The notes beneath the pieces were generated by a model, which was not told where the DNA came from, made no database searches, and saw only the letters and a list, made by a program, of their open reading frames with translations. Of a stretch of 64,000 nt of DNA, positions 37,253-45,446 are shown piece by piece. The position numbers were made by a program, and so were the translations under genes. Every line of letters begins with the position of its first letter. Within the stretch, counting starts at the first letter, position 1. The stretch is from Tabrizicola sp. (GTDB lineage: Bacteria > Pseudomonadota > Alphaproteobacteria > Rhodobacterales > Rhodobacteraceae), in NCBI RefSeq assembly GCF_030373185.1, contig NZ_JAUCZH010000001.1, positions 806,001 to 870,000 of the forward strand, given 5' to 3'.

Positions 37253-38161
37253 ATGGCCCTGTTCAACTTCCGCCGCAAGGACGACGCACCCGCAGCACAG
37301 CCGCTGGAGGCCTTTCTCAAGGGCTACTCCATCGAGGTGATGCCGCGCACCGCCGAAAAGGTCGAAACCTTCCGCGATATCCTGCCCACCGGCACCCGCG
37401 TCTATATCGCCCATATCGACGGCACCCCGATCGAGGAAATGGTCGCCACCGCCAGACGGATCGGGGCCGAAGGCTTTGACGTGATGCCGCATTTCCCGGC
37501 GCGGATCATCAAGGACAAGGCGACGTTGACCGATTGGGTCGCGCGCTACAAGGATGTGGGCGTGAAGCAGGGCCTGCTTCTGGCCGGTGGCGTGGCCCAG
37601 CCGGTTGGCGACTTCGCAACCTCGATGCAACTGCTTGAATCCGGCGCGTTTGGTGGCTTTGAGCGTCTGCATGTCGCCGGTCACCCGGAAGGCAACAAGG
37701 ATATCGACCCCGACGGATCGGACCGCATGGTGATGGAAGCCGCGCGCTGGAAATCGGCGTTCATGGAGCGGACGGATGCCCAGATGGCGATGGCGACCCA
37801 GTTCTGCTTTGAGGCCGAACCGGTCATCGCATGGGTCAACCGGTTGCAGGCCGAAGGCGTGAAGCTGCCGGTGCATATCGGCATCGCCGGCCCGGCCAAG
37901 CTGCAAACCCTGATCAAGTTCGCCATTGCCTGCGGGGTTGGACCCAGCCTGCGCGTTTTGCAAAAGCGGGCTATGGACGTGACCAAACTGCTCCTGCCCT
38001 ATGAACCGACCGAGGTTCTGGCTGGCCTTGCCGCCGAAAAGGCCGCCAATCCCGATTTCGGGATCGAACAGGTCCATTTCTTCCCCCTGGGTGGCATAAA
38101 GACCAATGCCCAGTGGGTCACCGACAATGGCGGCGCCTCTGGCGTTCCCGCAAACGCATAA
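37253..38161 (+). CDS. Methylenetetrahydrofolate reductase-like protein
   Basis: The 302-residue protein fits the MTHFR TIM-barrel family in compact form: SIEVMPRTAEKVETFRDILPTGTRVYIAHIDGTP, ARIIKDKATLTDWV, LLLAGGVAQPVGDFATSMQLLESGAF, HVAGHPEGNKDI and VHIGIAGPAKLQTLIKFA. It is clearly divergent from biosynthetic MetF. It should interconvert methylene- and methyl-tetrahydrofolate, probably in the oxidative direction when coupled to the downstream methyltransferase. ATG 37253 with AAGGAG six bases upstream is chosen over an ATG at 37220. Confidence 0.85.
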   Translation: MALFNFRRKDDAPAAQPLEAFLKGYSIEVMPRTAEKVETFRDILPTGTRVYIAHIDGTPIEEMVATARRIGAEGFDVMPHFPARIIKDKATLTDWVARYKDVGVKQGLLLAGGVAQPVGDFATSMQLLESGAFGGFERLHVAGHPEGNKDIDPDGSDRMVMEAARWKSAFMERTDAQMAMATQFCFEAEPVIAWVNRLQAEGVKLPVHIGIAGPAKLQTLIKFAIACGVGPSLRVLQKRAMDVTKLLLPYEPTEVLAGLAAEKAANPDFGIEQVHFFPLGGIKTNAQWVTDNGGASGVPANA

Positions 38162-38176
38162 GAGATAGGTTGAAGA

Positions 38177-39157
38177 ATGACCCGCACTGTCATTGAATCC
38201 AAAACGAAAACCGTGATCATCGGCTTTGATGAGCCCTTCTGCGTGATCGGGGAACGGATCAACCCCACGGGGCGCAAGAAGCTGGCGGCGGAACTGGAGG
38301 CGGGCAACTTCGAGACCGTGATCAAGGATGCGCTGGAACAGGTGGCCTGCGGGGCGACGGTGCTTGACGTGAACTCGGGCGCGGTCTTCACCAACAAGAT
38401 GGCCACCGACCCGCGCTATGCCGACAACAACTTCGTCGAGCCGCCGCTCATGAAAGCCCTGATCGAGATCATCCAGCAGACGGTCGACGTGCCTTTGTGC
38501 ATCGACTCGTCGGTGCCGGGCGCGCTGGAAGCGGGGCTGATGGCCTGCGAGGGCCGCCCGCTTCTGAACTCCGTCACCGGCGAGGAAGACCGTCTGGAAC
38601 TGGTTCTGCCGCTGGTCAAGAAATACAACGTGCCGGTAGTGGCGATTTCCAACGACGATACCGGCATCAGCCAGGATCCCGATGTGCGTTTTGCGGTGGC
38701 GAAAAAGATCGTCGAGCGCGCTGCCGATTACGGAATTCCGGCGCATGATATCGTGGTTGACCCGCTGGTCATGCCGGTCGGAGCAATGGGCTCGGCGGGC
38801 CAGCAGGTCTTCGCGCTGGTGCGGCGTTTGCGTGAGGAGTTGGGCGTGAACACCACCTGTGGCGCGTCAAACATCAGCTTTGGCCTGCCGCACCGTCACG
38901 GGATCAACGGCGCCTTCCTGCCGATGGCGATTGGTGCCGGCATGACATCCGCGATCATGAACCCCGTCCGCCAGCAGGAAATGGAGGCGATCCGCGCCGC
39001 CAACTTCCTCATGAACCATGACGCCAACGGCGGCGAATGGATCCGCTTTGCCAAGGTGCTGGAAGCGGTGGAAGGCGGCATGACCTTCGCCGAAGCCTCG
39101 TCCGCCGCCAGCCAGGCCGCAGGCGGGCGTCGTGGCGGGCGTCGCGGACGGGCCTGA
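38177..39157 (+). CDS. Methyltetrahydrofolate:corrinoid methyltransferase-like protein
   Basis: The 326-residue protein is a dihydropteroate-synthase-fold (pterin-binding) methyltransferase as in AcsE, MtgA and the folate domain of MetH. It shows FCVIGERINPTGRKKLAAELEAG, GATVLDVNSGAV, VPLCIDSSVPGALEAGL, PLLNSVTGEEDRLE, DIVVDPLVMPVG and TTCGASNISFGLPHR. Such enzymes move a methyl group between a corrinoid protein and tetrahydrofolate in methylamine or betaine use. The C-terminus is Ala/Gly/Arg-rich. No corrinoid protein or MttB-type methyltransferase gene is in the window, so the donor system must be elsewhere. Confidence 0.87.
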   Translation: MTRTVIESKTKTVIIGFDEPFCVIGERINPTGRKKLAAELEAGNFETVIKDALEQVACGATVLDVNSGAVFTNKMATDPRYADNNFVEPPLMKALIEIIQQTVDVPLCIDSSVPGALEAGLMACEGRPLLNSVTGEEDRLELVLPLVKKYNVPVVAISNDDTGISQDPDVRFAVAKKIVERAADYGIPAHDIVVDPLVMPVGAMGSAGQQVFALVRRLREELGVNTTCGASNISFGLPHRHGINGAFLPMAIGAGMTSAIMNPVRQQEMEAIRAANFLMNHDANGGEWIRFAKVLEAVEGGMTFAEASSAASQAAGGRRGGRRGRA

Positions 39158-39167
39158 TCGGCCCGCA

Positions 39168-39887
39168 CTACCGTGCAACCGCCCGCAAGGATGCCGCGCG
39201 GGCGGGCGGAACCCGGTCCACCTCGACACAGGTAAAGACGTGGAGCGTGTCCAGTTCGCGGTCCACGACCGCATGGTCACTGACCCAGCCGCCCATGCCC
39301 AGATAGGTCCGCAGCAAGGGTGGCAGCGCTGCAAGTGACGTTCGGCGGTCAACAACCGGCCCCGCCAGAGCCGGGAAATCGACCACTTCGGCCGCCTTGT
39401 ACCCCGGTCGGTGCGCCTCTGGTCCCAGAAACTCGGCCGCCAGAAGTGCCAGACCCGCCTTATGCGGCCGCCAGTCCGCACCCCGGAACGACGCGCAGCC
39501 GACCAGAAGCCCCGCCTGCCCTTCATCCACCAGCCGCGTCATTGCCCCCCATGCCAGACGCAGGACATCCGGATGCACTCCACCCGGGGCAAGGCAAAAG
39601 CGGCCCATCTCGGCAATCGGTCGGCCGTAGCGTTCCAGCGGGGCCACATCGTAAAAGCGTGCCGCATAGCCCTGCGCCAGCCCCGCACCCCAGCCAAACA
39701 GCATGACGCGGAAATAGCCAAGCAGTTCTCCTGCGGCGCTTTCAACCATGACATGCGCCGAAAGCGCGTCCTGGGCATCTTCTTCCTGCCCGCTCGTCCG
39801 GGAAAAGGCAGCCCGGCGGAAATCAAGCACCCGGGCAAGGTCGGCCGACCCATCTGCCAGCCGCGCCACCAATCCGCCCCGCTTCAC
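39168..39887 (-). CDS. olsB: Ornithine lipid N-acyltransferase OlsB-like (GNAT fold)
   Basis: The protein (about 239 residues) matches OlsB, which transfers a 3-hydroxyacyl group from ACP to ornithine to make lyso-ornithine lipid. Segments include RRAAFSR, GRPIAEMGRFCLAPG, LLVGCASFRGADWRPHKAGLALLAAEFLGPEA and PPLLRTYLGMGGWVSDHAVVDRELDTLHVF, the last being characteristic. The second-step acyltransferase gene olsA is not adjacent. No ATG fits: GTG 39887 with GGAAAGG about nine bases upstream is preferred, GTG 39896 is possible. It converges with the methyltransferase gene and is divergent from msrB. Confidence 0.85.
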   Translation of the reverse strand: MKRGGLVARLADGSADLARVLDFRRAAFSRTSGQEEDAQDALSAHVMVESAAGELLGYFRVMLFGWGAGLAQGYAARFYDVAPLERYGRPIAEMGRFCLAPGGVHPDVLRLAWGAMTRLVDEGQAGLLVGCASFRGADWRPHKAGLALLAAEFLGPEAHRPGYKAAEVVDFPALAGPVVDRRTSLAALPPLLRTYLGMGGWVSDHAVVDRELDTLHVFTCVEVDRVPPARAASLRAVAR

Positions 39888-39955
39888 TGGCTGCACACCC
39901 TTTCCCCCCGCCAAACCACATCCTAGATTAGAGCGGTAGAACAGGAGTCCCCGCA

Positions 39956-40348
39956 ATGGACAAGATTACCAAGACCGATGCCGAATGGCAGGCGCAACTG
40001 TCCGATCTGGCCTTCAAGGTCACCCGCAAACATGCCACCGAACGTGCCTTCACCCATGATGACTTTCCCAAGGCCCCCGGCACTTATCGTTGCATCTGCT
40101 GTGATGCGCCCCTGTTCGATCAGGCAACCAAGTTCGACAGCGGCACCGGCTGGCCCTCGTTCTATGCGCCGCTGGATGCCGAAATGGTGGGCGAACAGTC
40201 TGACAACAGCTGGTTCATGCGGCGCACCGAAGTGCATTGCAATCGCTGCGCGGCGCATCTGGGGCATGTGTTTCCCGATGGCCCTGCCCCAACCGGCCTG
40301 CGCTATTGCATCAATGGCGTGGCGCTGCGGTTCGAGCCGGAAGACTGA
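39956..40348 (+). CDS. msrB: Peptide-methionine (R)-S-oxide reductase
   Basis: The 130-residue enzyme repairs methionine-R-sulfoxide. Two zinc-binding CxxC pairs are visible ([11 protein letters not shown] and [11 protein letters not shown]), and the catalytic cysteine lies in [13 protein letters not shown]. The substrate-binding [11 protein letters not shown] is intact. ATG 39956 has AGGAG about eight bases upstream. It is divergent from olsB, with only 68 bp between the starts, so the promoters overlap. Confidence 0.97.
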   Translation: MDKITKTDAEWQAQLSDLAFKVTRKHATERAFTHDDFPKAPGTYRCICCDAPLFDQATKFDSGTGWPSFYAPLDAEMVGEQSDNSWFMRRTEVHCNRCAAHLGHVFPDGPAPTGLRYCINGVALRFEPED

Positions 40349-40359
40349 GGCTGGCTGGG

Positions 40360-40848
40360 CTACTCGCCCAGCAGATCTCCGGCCTGCAAGCGCCCGAAGT
40401 TGCCCAGAAGTTGCTGGATCAGGCTTAGACCCTTGATGTTTGTCTCGGTCACGCGTCGTGAAATCTCGACGACCTTGCCGTCTTCCAGCCCGTAACGACC
40501 GATGTTTTCGACCACCCCCGCCTGATTGAAGGTGATCGCCAGCAACTGACGCTCGATCTCTTTCGGGGCGCGCGGGCCTAGGTGTTCATAGCGGCTTTGC
40601 ACATAGTACCAGCCTTCATCGTTCAGAAGGCCCGAGGTTGACGGCCGGCCGATCTTCTGGCCCACCGTTTCGCGCGTGTCACTACCGATTTCGATCTGGG
40701 CAAGCTCGTCTTCAGCCGGCACATAACCGTGGTTGCGAAAGACCGGAGAGCAAGCGGCAATGCCTGCCGCAAGCACCAGAACCGCGCCTTGTCTGCGCGT
40801 GCCATGGCAGATCGCGAGGATCGTCCGCGCCAATCGGAATACCGCCAT
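40360..40848 (-). CDS. bamE: Outer membrane protein assembly lipoprotein BamE (SmpA/OmlA)
   Basis: The 162-residue lipoprotein has a basic N-terminus, a hydrophobic stretch and a lipobox-like AAGIAAC. The SmpA/OmlA domain follows: EDELAQIEIGSDTRETVGQKIGRPSTSGLLNDEGWYYVQSRYE and FNQAGVVENIGRYG. BamE is an accessory subunit of the BAM machine that inserts beta-barrels into the outer membrane. ATG 40848 has GAGGG about five bases upstream; ATG 40860 is an alternative start. It is divergent from the DUF177 gene, as in many Alphaproteobacteria. Confidence 0.92.
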   Translation of the reverse strand: MAVFRLARTILAICHGTRRQGAVLVLAAGIAACSPVFRNHGYVPAEDELAQIEIGSDTRETVGQKIGRPSTSGLLNDEGWYYVQSRYEHLGPRAPKEIERQLLAITFNQAGVVENIGRYGLEDGKVVEISRRVTETNIKGLSLIQQLLGNFGRLQAGDLLGE

Positions 40849-40999
40849 AACTGCCCTCATGCCCGCTGAAACGCCGTTGCCGACGCGGGTTCTTCAAAAC
40901 CCTTGGTGTTCGGGATATCAGAAGGCAGGCCCCTTGTTCAAGAATGGAACGCCATATCGGGGTTTACTGCCGTCATTCCCTGCGCCAAAGGCCAAATTC

Positions 41000-41575
41000 A
41001 TGACCGATGCCGACCCTGTTCGACCCACCAAGTTCCGCACCGGCGGCCTCAGCCCGCGCAAGCCGACACGCTTTGCCTATGCCCCCGGCGCAACCCTGCG
41101 TCAGGCGTTGGCAGGTGAAATGGGCCTGCTTGCGCTGCCCAAACTGGAATTTTCCGGTCAGATCGCGCCGGACGGGCGCGATGCGATGCTGTTGACCGGC
41201 ACGCTGACGGCCGAATGTGACCAGCCCTGTATCGTGACCCTGGCCCCGGTTCGGTCGCGGATCACCGAAGCGGTGCGCCGCCGCTATGTCGCAGGTCTGG
41301 ACCAGCCCGACGCCGACGAGATGGAGATGCCCGAGGACGACACCGTAGATCCGATGCCCGAGGTGATCGACATCGCCGAGATCGCCGCCGAAGCGCTGAT
41401 GCTGGCGCTGCCGCTTTACCCCCGTGCTCCGGGGGCGGAACTGGGCTCTGTCGTGCATGCAGGCGAAGGGGTGTCACCTTTGTCGGACGCGGACCTGAAG
41501 CCGTTTGCGGGCCTTGCCGCCCTTGCAGGAAAGCTGGCCACAAAGCCAGACGGGGATGGTGGCAAAGATGGGTGA
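41000..41575 (+). CDS. DUF177 (YceD) family protein
   Basis: The 191-residue acidic protein shows LRQALAGEMGLLALPKLEFSGQIAPDGRDAMLLTGTLTAECDQPCIVTLAPV and an acidic run followed by EVIDIAEIAAEALMLALPLYPRAPGAE. This is the DUF177/YceD pattern (large-ribosomal-RNA accumulation protein), nearly always encoded just before rpmF. ATG 41000 (MTDADPVRPTKF) gives the expected N-terminus; the frame is open further upstream but that lies over bamE. The role is probably in 23S rRNA accumulation or ribosome assembly, from work on other bacteria and plants. Confidence 0.9.
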   Translation: MTDADPVRPTKFRTGGLSPRKPTRFAYAPGATLRQALAGEMGLLALPKLEFSGQIAPDGRDAMLLTGTLTAECDQPCIVTLAPVRSRITEAVRRRYVAGLDQPDADEMEMPEDDTVDPMPEVIDIAEIAAEALMLALPLYPRAPGAELGSVVHAGEGVSPLSDADLKPFAGLAALAGKLATKPDGDGGKDG

Positions 41576-41603
41576 AAGCCCGCGCCGACCTGCGGAAAAG
41601 GGC

Positions 41604-41631
41604 TTGCGCATGCCCGAAATCCGAGTATGTA
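41604..41631 (+). promoter_or_regulatory. Predicted rpmF promoter
   Basis: TTGCGC (41604-41609) and TATGTA (41626-41631) are spaced by 16 bp and followed by TCGC. The same layout and much of the same sequence precede the tRNA-Pro gene at 45260-45287, so this is probably a housekeeping promoter for rpmF and the genes behind it. Confidence 0.65.
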
Positions 41632-41746
41632 TCGCGCCTCATTCAAGCTGTGAAGCAGCATCGGTCGGCTATTGCCGTAGCATCCCTGACCGTGCCGCTT
41701 CGCAAAGGAAATCCCGGGGCCTGTCCCCACTGCCCGAGGTTGTGAC

Positions 41747-41953
41747 ATGGCTGTCCCGCAGAACCGCACCACGAAATCCAAGCGCAACATGCGTCGCGCG
41801 CATGACTCGCTGGTTGCCGCAAACCCGAACGATTGCCCGAACTGTGGTGAACTGAAGCGTCCGCACCATGTGTGTCCGTCCTGCGGTCACTACGATTCGC
41901 GCGAAATCGTCTCGATGGCCCGCGAAGTTGATATCGACGAGGACGCGGCGTAA
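41747..41953 (+). CDS. rpmF: 50S ribosomal protein L32
   Basis: The 68-residue protein begins [20 protein letters not shown] and contains a zinc ribbon with CPNC and CPSC pairs, typical of the Zn-binding form of L32. The Arg/Lys-rich N-terminus binds 23S rRNA. ATG 41747 is fixed by the conserved [11 protein letters not shown]-terminus. It lies 26 bp upstream of plsX in the usual rpmF-plsX-fabH arrangement that links ribosome and membrane synthesis. Confidence 0.98.
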   Translation: MAVPQNRTTKSKRNMRRAHDSLVAANPNDCPNCGELKRPHHVCPSCGHYDSREIVSMAREVDIDEDAA

Positions 41954-41979
41954 GCCGCGCCACCCGCGCGACAGATCCC

Positions 41980-43119
41980 ATGGCCATCGGACCCGAGTTT
42001 GCGTCTGCTACGGCCCCCGTCCCGGCTTCTGAAAGCGTGGTGATTTCGGTTGATGCCATGGGTGGCGATCTGGGGCCGGCAGCGGTGGTTGCCGGTCTTG
42101 CTGATTCCATGGCTCAGCATCCGCAGATGGCCGCCATCCTGCATGGTGATGAATCTGTTCTGGCCCCCCTGCTGGCGCGCCACGCAATTCTTGCCAACCG
42201 CTGCACCCTGCGTCACGCCCAACGCGTCGTGACGATGGAGGACAAGCCCGCGCAGGTGATGCGCCACGGGGCCGGCACCTCGATGTGGGGGGCGATCGAC
42301 AGCGTCAAGGAAGGCGAAGCACAGGCGGCGGTGTCCTGCGGCAATACGGGCGCGCTGATGGCGGTATCCATGCTGCGGCTGCGCAAGCTGCCCGGGCTGA
42401 ACCGTCCCGCCATCGCCAGCCTGTTCCCTACGCCCACCGCGGGCAAGATGAATGTCATGCTGGACATGGGCGCCGATGTGAAGGCCGATGCCGGTGATCT
42501 TCTGCAGTTTGCCTTCATGGGGGCGTCCTACGCCCGCAATGGCCTGTCCATTGCCCGGCCGCGGGTTGGTCTGCTGAACGTCGGCACAGAAGAACACAAG
42601 GGCCGGGCCGAGCTTCAGGAGGCACATGCGCTCATGAGTCAGCGCGCCGAGGCGGGCGATTTTGACTATATCGGCTTTGTCGAAGGCACTGATATCCTTT
42701 CGGACCGCGTCGATGTGATCGTGACCGATGGTTTTACCGGCAATGTTGCATTGAAGGCCATCGAAGGCACTGCCCGGACGGTGGGCGACCTGTTGCGTCA
42801 GTCGCTGACCAGCACGCTCATGGCCAAGCTCGGAGCGCTTCTGGCCCGGGGCGCGCTTGGTCGGCTGCAACGCAGGATCGACCCGCGCCGGGTGAATGGC
42901 GGGGTATTTCTGGGGCTGAACGGCACGGTGGTAAAGTCGCATGGCTCGGCCGATGCGACCGGGGTGGCAGCGGCCATCGGGCTGGCCCATCAGCTGGCGC
43001 AGGCCCGCTTCATCGAACGGCTGGCAGCCCGGGTTGCATCGGCCGAAGTGGCGGGGCAGGATGCCGCGCAAGATAAGTCCGGCACCAATAGCGGGACGGG
43101 GAGCAGTCCGACCGAATGA
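41980..43119 (+). CDS. plsX: Phosphate acyltransferase PlsX
   Basis: The 379-residue enzyme converts acyl-ACP to acyl-phosphate for phospholipid synthesis. Family segments: VVISVDAMGGDLGPAAVV, AVSCGNTGALMAVSMLRLRKLPGLNRPAIASLFPT, VMLDMGADVKADAGDLLQFAFMGASYA, PRVGLLNVGTEEHKG and VIVTDGFTGNVALKAIEG. The N-terminal extension of about 20 residues before the conserved start is Ala/Pro-rich and may not all be translated. The C-terminal 20 residues are Ser/Gly-rich. The stop overlaps fabH by ATGA. Confidence 0.96.
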   Translation: MAIGPEFASATAPVPASESVVISVDAMGGDLGPAAVVAGLADSMAQHPQMAAILHGDESVLAPLLARHAILANRCTLRHAQRVVTMEDKPAQVMRHGAGTSMWGAIDSVKEGEAQAAVSCGNTGALMAVSMLRLRKLPGLNRPAIASLFPTPTAGKMNVMLDMGADVKADAGDLLQFAFMGASYARNGLSIARPRVGLLNVGTEEHKGRAELQEAHALMSQRAEAGDFDYIGFVEGTDILSDRVDVIVTDGFTGNVALKAIEGTARTVGDLLRQSLTSTLMAKLGALLARGALGRLQRRIDPRRVNGGVFLGLNGTVVKSHGSADATGVAAAIGLAHQLAQARFIERLAARVASAEVAGQDAAQDKSGTNSGTGSSPTE

Positions 43120-44087
43120 CGATACGCGCCACAGTCAAGGGCGTCGGGCATTACCTGCCCGACCGCGTGGTCCCGAACGCCGAGTTCGAAGCCATCATAG
43201 AGACCTCCGATGAATGGATCCGGTCCCGTTCCGGCATAGAACAGCGCCATTTCGCGGCCGAAGGGCAGATGACCTCGGATCTTGCGACCCGTGCGGCGGT
43301 TGCGGCACTGGCGGATGCCGGGCTGGTGGCCGGTGATATCGACGCAATCATCGTTGCCACCTCGACCCCAGATCTGACCTTTCCGTCAGTCGCCACCATG
43401 GTGCAGGCCGCCTTGGGGATGACTCGCGGCTATGCCTTTGACGTGCAGGCGGTTTGCGCGGGTTTCGTTTATGCACTGACCACGGCAAATGCGCTGATCC
43501 TGTCGGGGCAGGCAAACCGGGCCCTCGTGATCGGGGCGGAAACCTTCAGCCGGTTGATGAACTGGAAGGACCGTGGAACCTGTGTTCTGTTCGGCGACGG
43601 CGCGGGCGCACTGGTGCTTGAAGCCTCCGACGGAGCAGGGACTGCGGCTGACCGCGGCATCCTTTCGGCCGATCTGAACTCCGACGGCCGTTTCCGTGAC
43701 ATCCTTTATGTGAATGGCGGCACCTCTACCGGGACAACGGGCCATCTGGTGATGGAAGGCAAGGAAGTGTTTCGCCATGCCATTGAAAAACTTGCAGAAA
43801 CAGCCCATCACGCGCTGGAGAAAGCCGGGCTGACCCCGGACGATGTTGACTGGATCGTGCCGCATCAGGCCAATATCCGCATCATCGAAGGCACCGCAAA
43901 ACGGATGCAGGTGTCGATGGATCGGGTGATCGTGACCGTACAGGATCATGGCAACACATCCGCCGCCTCGATCCCCTTGGCGCTGTCGGTGGGCAAGGCG
44001 CGCGGGCAGATCAAGCCGGGCGATCTTCTGGTCACCGAGGCCATCGGTGGCGGGCTGGCGTGGGGGTCGGTCGTCCTGCGCTGGTAA
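43116..44087 (+). CDS. fabH: Beta-ketoacyl-ACP synthase III
   Basis: The 323-residue enzyme condenses acetyl-CoA with malonyl-ACP to start fatty acid synthesis. The catalytic triad is present: Cys in VQAVCAGFVYAL, His in VPHQANIRIIEG and Asn in QDHGNTSAASIP. The N-terminal TSDEWIRSRSGIEQRH and GGGLAWGSVVLRW C-terminus are canonical. It is coupled to plsX by ATGA and followed by ihfA. Confidence 0.97.
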   Translation: MTIRATVKGVGHYLPDRVVPNAEFEAIIETSDEWIRSRSGIEQRHFAAEGQMTSDLATRAAVAALADAGLVAGDIDAIIVATSTPDLTFPSVATMVQAALGMTRGYAFDVQAVCAGFVYALTTANALILSGQANRALVIGAETFSRLMNWKDRGTCVLFGDGAGALVLEASDGAGTAADRGILSADLNSDGRFRDILYVNGGTSTGTTGHLVMEGKEVFRHAIEKLAETAHHALEKAGLTPDDVDWIVPHQANIRIIEGTAKRMQVSMDRVIVTVQDHGNTSAASIPLALSVGKARGQIKPGDLLVTEAIGGGLAWGSVVLRW

Positions 44088-44188
44088 GTGCCTTTAAGCG
44101 CGTGTCCCAAGTGGTTGATATTGACTCGTAAATCCATCCGCCGCATGGTCATGAAAATGATCGTGAAGACAAACTCTTGGGGGACGAG

Positions 44189-44491
44189 ATGAGCGAAAAG
44201 ACGTTGACCCGGATGGACCTCAGCGAAGCCGTATTTCGCGAAGTTGGCCTAAGCCGCAATGAATCTGCCAATCTGGTCGAATCCGTGCTTCAGCACATGT
44301 CCGACGCCTTGGCTCAGGGTGAGACGGTGAAGATCTCCTCCTTCGGGACATTTTCGGTCCGCTCCAAGTCGGCCCGGGTCGGTCGCAACCCGAAGACGGG
44401 CGAGGAAGTGCCAATCCTGCCGCGCCGTGTGCTGACCTTCCGTCCCTCGCACCTGATGAAGGACCGCGTCGCTGCCGGAAAGAAGCGCTGA
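44189..44491 (+). CDS. ihfA: Integration host factor subunit alpha
   Basis: The 100-residue DNA-bending protein contains [71 protein letters not shown], the HU/IHF beta-arm with the intercalating Pro in RNPKTGEE. It pairs with IhfB to bend DNA. ATG 44189, preceded by GGGGGA, is chosen over TTG 44177. It follows fabH and precedes the MerR-type gene, the standard alphaproteobacterial order. Confidence 0.96.
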   Translation: MSEKTLTRMDLSEAVFREVGLSRNESANLVESVLQHMSDALAQGETVKISSFGTFSVRSKSARVGRNPKTGEEVPILPRRVLTFRPSHLMKDRVAAGKKR

Positions 44492-44505
44492 AGGGGTTTT
44501 AGCGG

Positions 44506-45237
44506 ATGGACAAGTCTCCTGACGCCTTCCGCACCATCAGCGAGGTTGCCGAGGTTCTGGAAACGCCGGCCCATGTGCTGCGGTTCTGGGAAAGCCGGTT
44601 TCCGCAGATCAAGCCCGTAAAGCGCGCCGGCGGCCGGAGGTATTATCGGCCATCCGACATGGCGCTGCTGTCCGGGATCAAGCGGTTGTTGCATGACGAG
44701 GGGCTGACGATCCGCGGAGTTCAAAAGATTCTGCGCGACCATGGGGTGCGCCATGTTGCTGGCCTTGCAGACGATTCGGTAAGTGTCGAGGATCTTGTCG
44801 CCGTTCCTGAACCGATTGCGACCGGATTGCCCGATCTGGCAGAGCCAGAGACTGCGGCAGAAGATGCAGGCAACGCGCCAACCGGGACGGCTCCGGTCAG
44901 TGCGGGGCCAATAAGCCCGCAGAAAGAGGTAATTGTCACTGACGAAAGCGCTGCGCTGCCCTCGGCGACACGAAGCGCCCCACAGCAGCAGGTTCTGCCG
45001 CTGTTTGACCTTCCGGCGACCACTTCCCCCGATACCGGCCCGATTGCTCCCCCTTTGCCAACTGCCGCCACGCGCCGCCAGCCGACGCTGCGCGATGATG
45101 CCAGCTTTGCAAGCCTTGTCAGGGGGTTGTCGCCCAAGGCTCGGTCTGCTTCCGCGCCTGAACTGGCCAGTTTGGCGCGCCGTCTTGCTGCCTTGCGGGC
45201 GCAAATGGCCAACCGCGCCGAAGGCGGCCAAGGCTGA
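44506..45237 (+). CDS. MerR-family transcriptional regulator with Pro/Ala-rich tail
   Basis: The 243-residue protein has an N-terminal MerR winged helix ([69 protein letters not shown]), nearly invariant across Alphaproteobacteria at this locus. Residues 90-190 are a disordered Pro/Ala/Thr-rich linker. A short C-terminal helix ([18 protein letters not shown]) may dimerise. There are no metal-binding cysteines, so it is not a metal sensor of classical MerR type. It lies 14 bp after ihfA. Targets unknown. Confidence 0.88.
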   Translation: MDKSPDAFRTISEVAEVLETPAHVLRFWESRFPQIKPVKRAGGRRYYRPSDMALLSGIKRLLHDEGLTIRGVQKILRDHGVRHVAGLADDSVSVEDLVAVPEPIATGLPDLAEPETAAEDAGNAPTGTAPVSAGPISPQKEVIVTDESAALPSATRSAPQQQVLPLFDLPATTSPDTGPIAPPLPTAATRRQPTLRDDASFASLVRGLSPKARSASAPELASLARRLAALRAQMANRAEGGQG

Positions 45238-45259
45238 ACCGCGCAATGTGCTTTCCTGC

Positions 45260-45287
45260 TTGCCCCGGCCCGGAATATCAGTATGTA
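45260..45287 (+). promoter_or_regulatory. Predicted tRNA-Pro promoter
   Basis: TTGCCC (45260-45265) and TATGTA (45282-45287) with 16-bp spacing, followed by TCGC. Transcription would start near 45294, about five bases before the mature tRNA. It shares the AGTATGTATCGC block with the rpmF promoter. Confidence 0.65.
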
Positions 45288-45298
45288 TCGCCTCGTGT

Positions 45299-45376
45299 CG
45301 GGCCGTAGCGCAGCCTGGTTAGCGCGTCCGTCTGGGGGGCGGGAGGTCGAGAGTTCGAATCTCTCCGGCCCGACCA
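45299..45376 (+). tRNA. tRNA-Pro (anticodon GGG)
   Basis: Acceptor arms CGGGCCG (45299-45305) and CGGCCCG (45366-45372) pair fully, followed by A73 and an encoded CCA (45374-45376). The D arm (GCGCAGCCTGGTTAGCGC), the anticodon stem-loop (45327-45343, loop CTGGGGG with GGG at 45334-45336) and the T arm with GTTCGAATC are all present. It decodes CCC and CCU proline codons. Confidence 0.97.
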
Positions 45377-45384
45377 CTACAAAG

Positions 45385-45418
45385 CCGCCCGCCTGCCAAC
45401 CGGCAGCGCGGGCGGTTT
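45385..45418 (+). terminator. Terminator after tRNA-Pro
   Basis: CCGCCCGC-CTGCC (45385-45397) pairs with GGCAG-C-GCGGGCGG (45402-45415, one bulged C) over an AACC loop and is followed by TTT. It begins eight bases after the CCA end of the tRNA. Confidence 0.75.
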
Positions 45419-45446
45419 CGTATTCATCAACTGGGGCGGGGATGCG

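Noticed and set aside
37064-38746. A 560-codon open frame opposite the one-carbon operon
   Set aside because: It crosses three genes on the plus strand that have clear family motifs; the minus-strand product has none.
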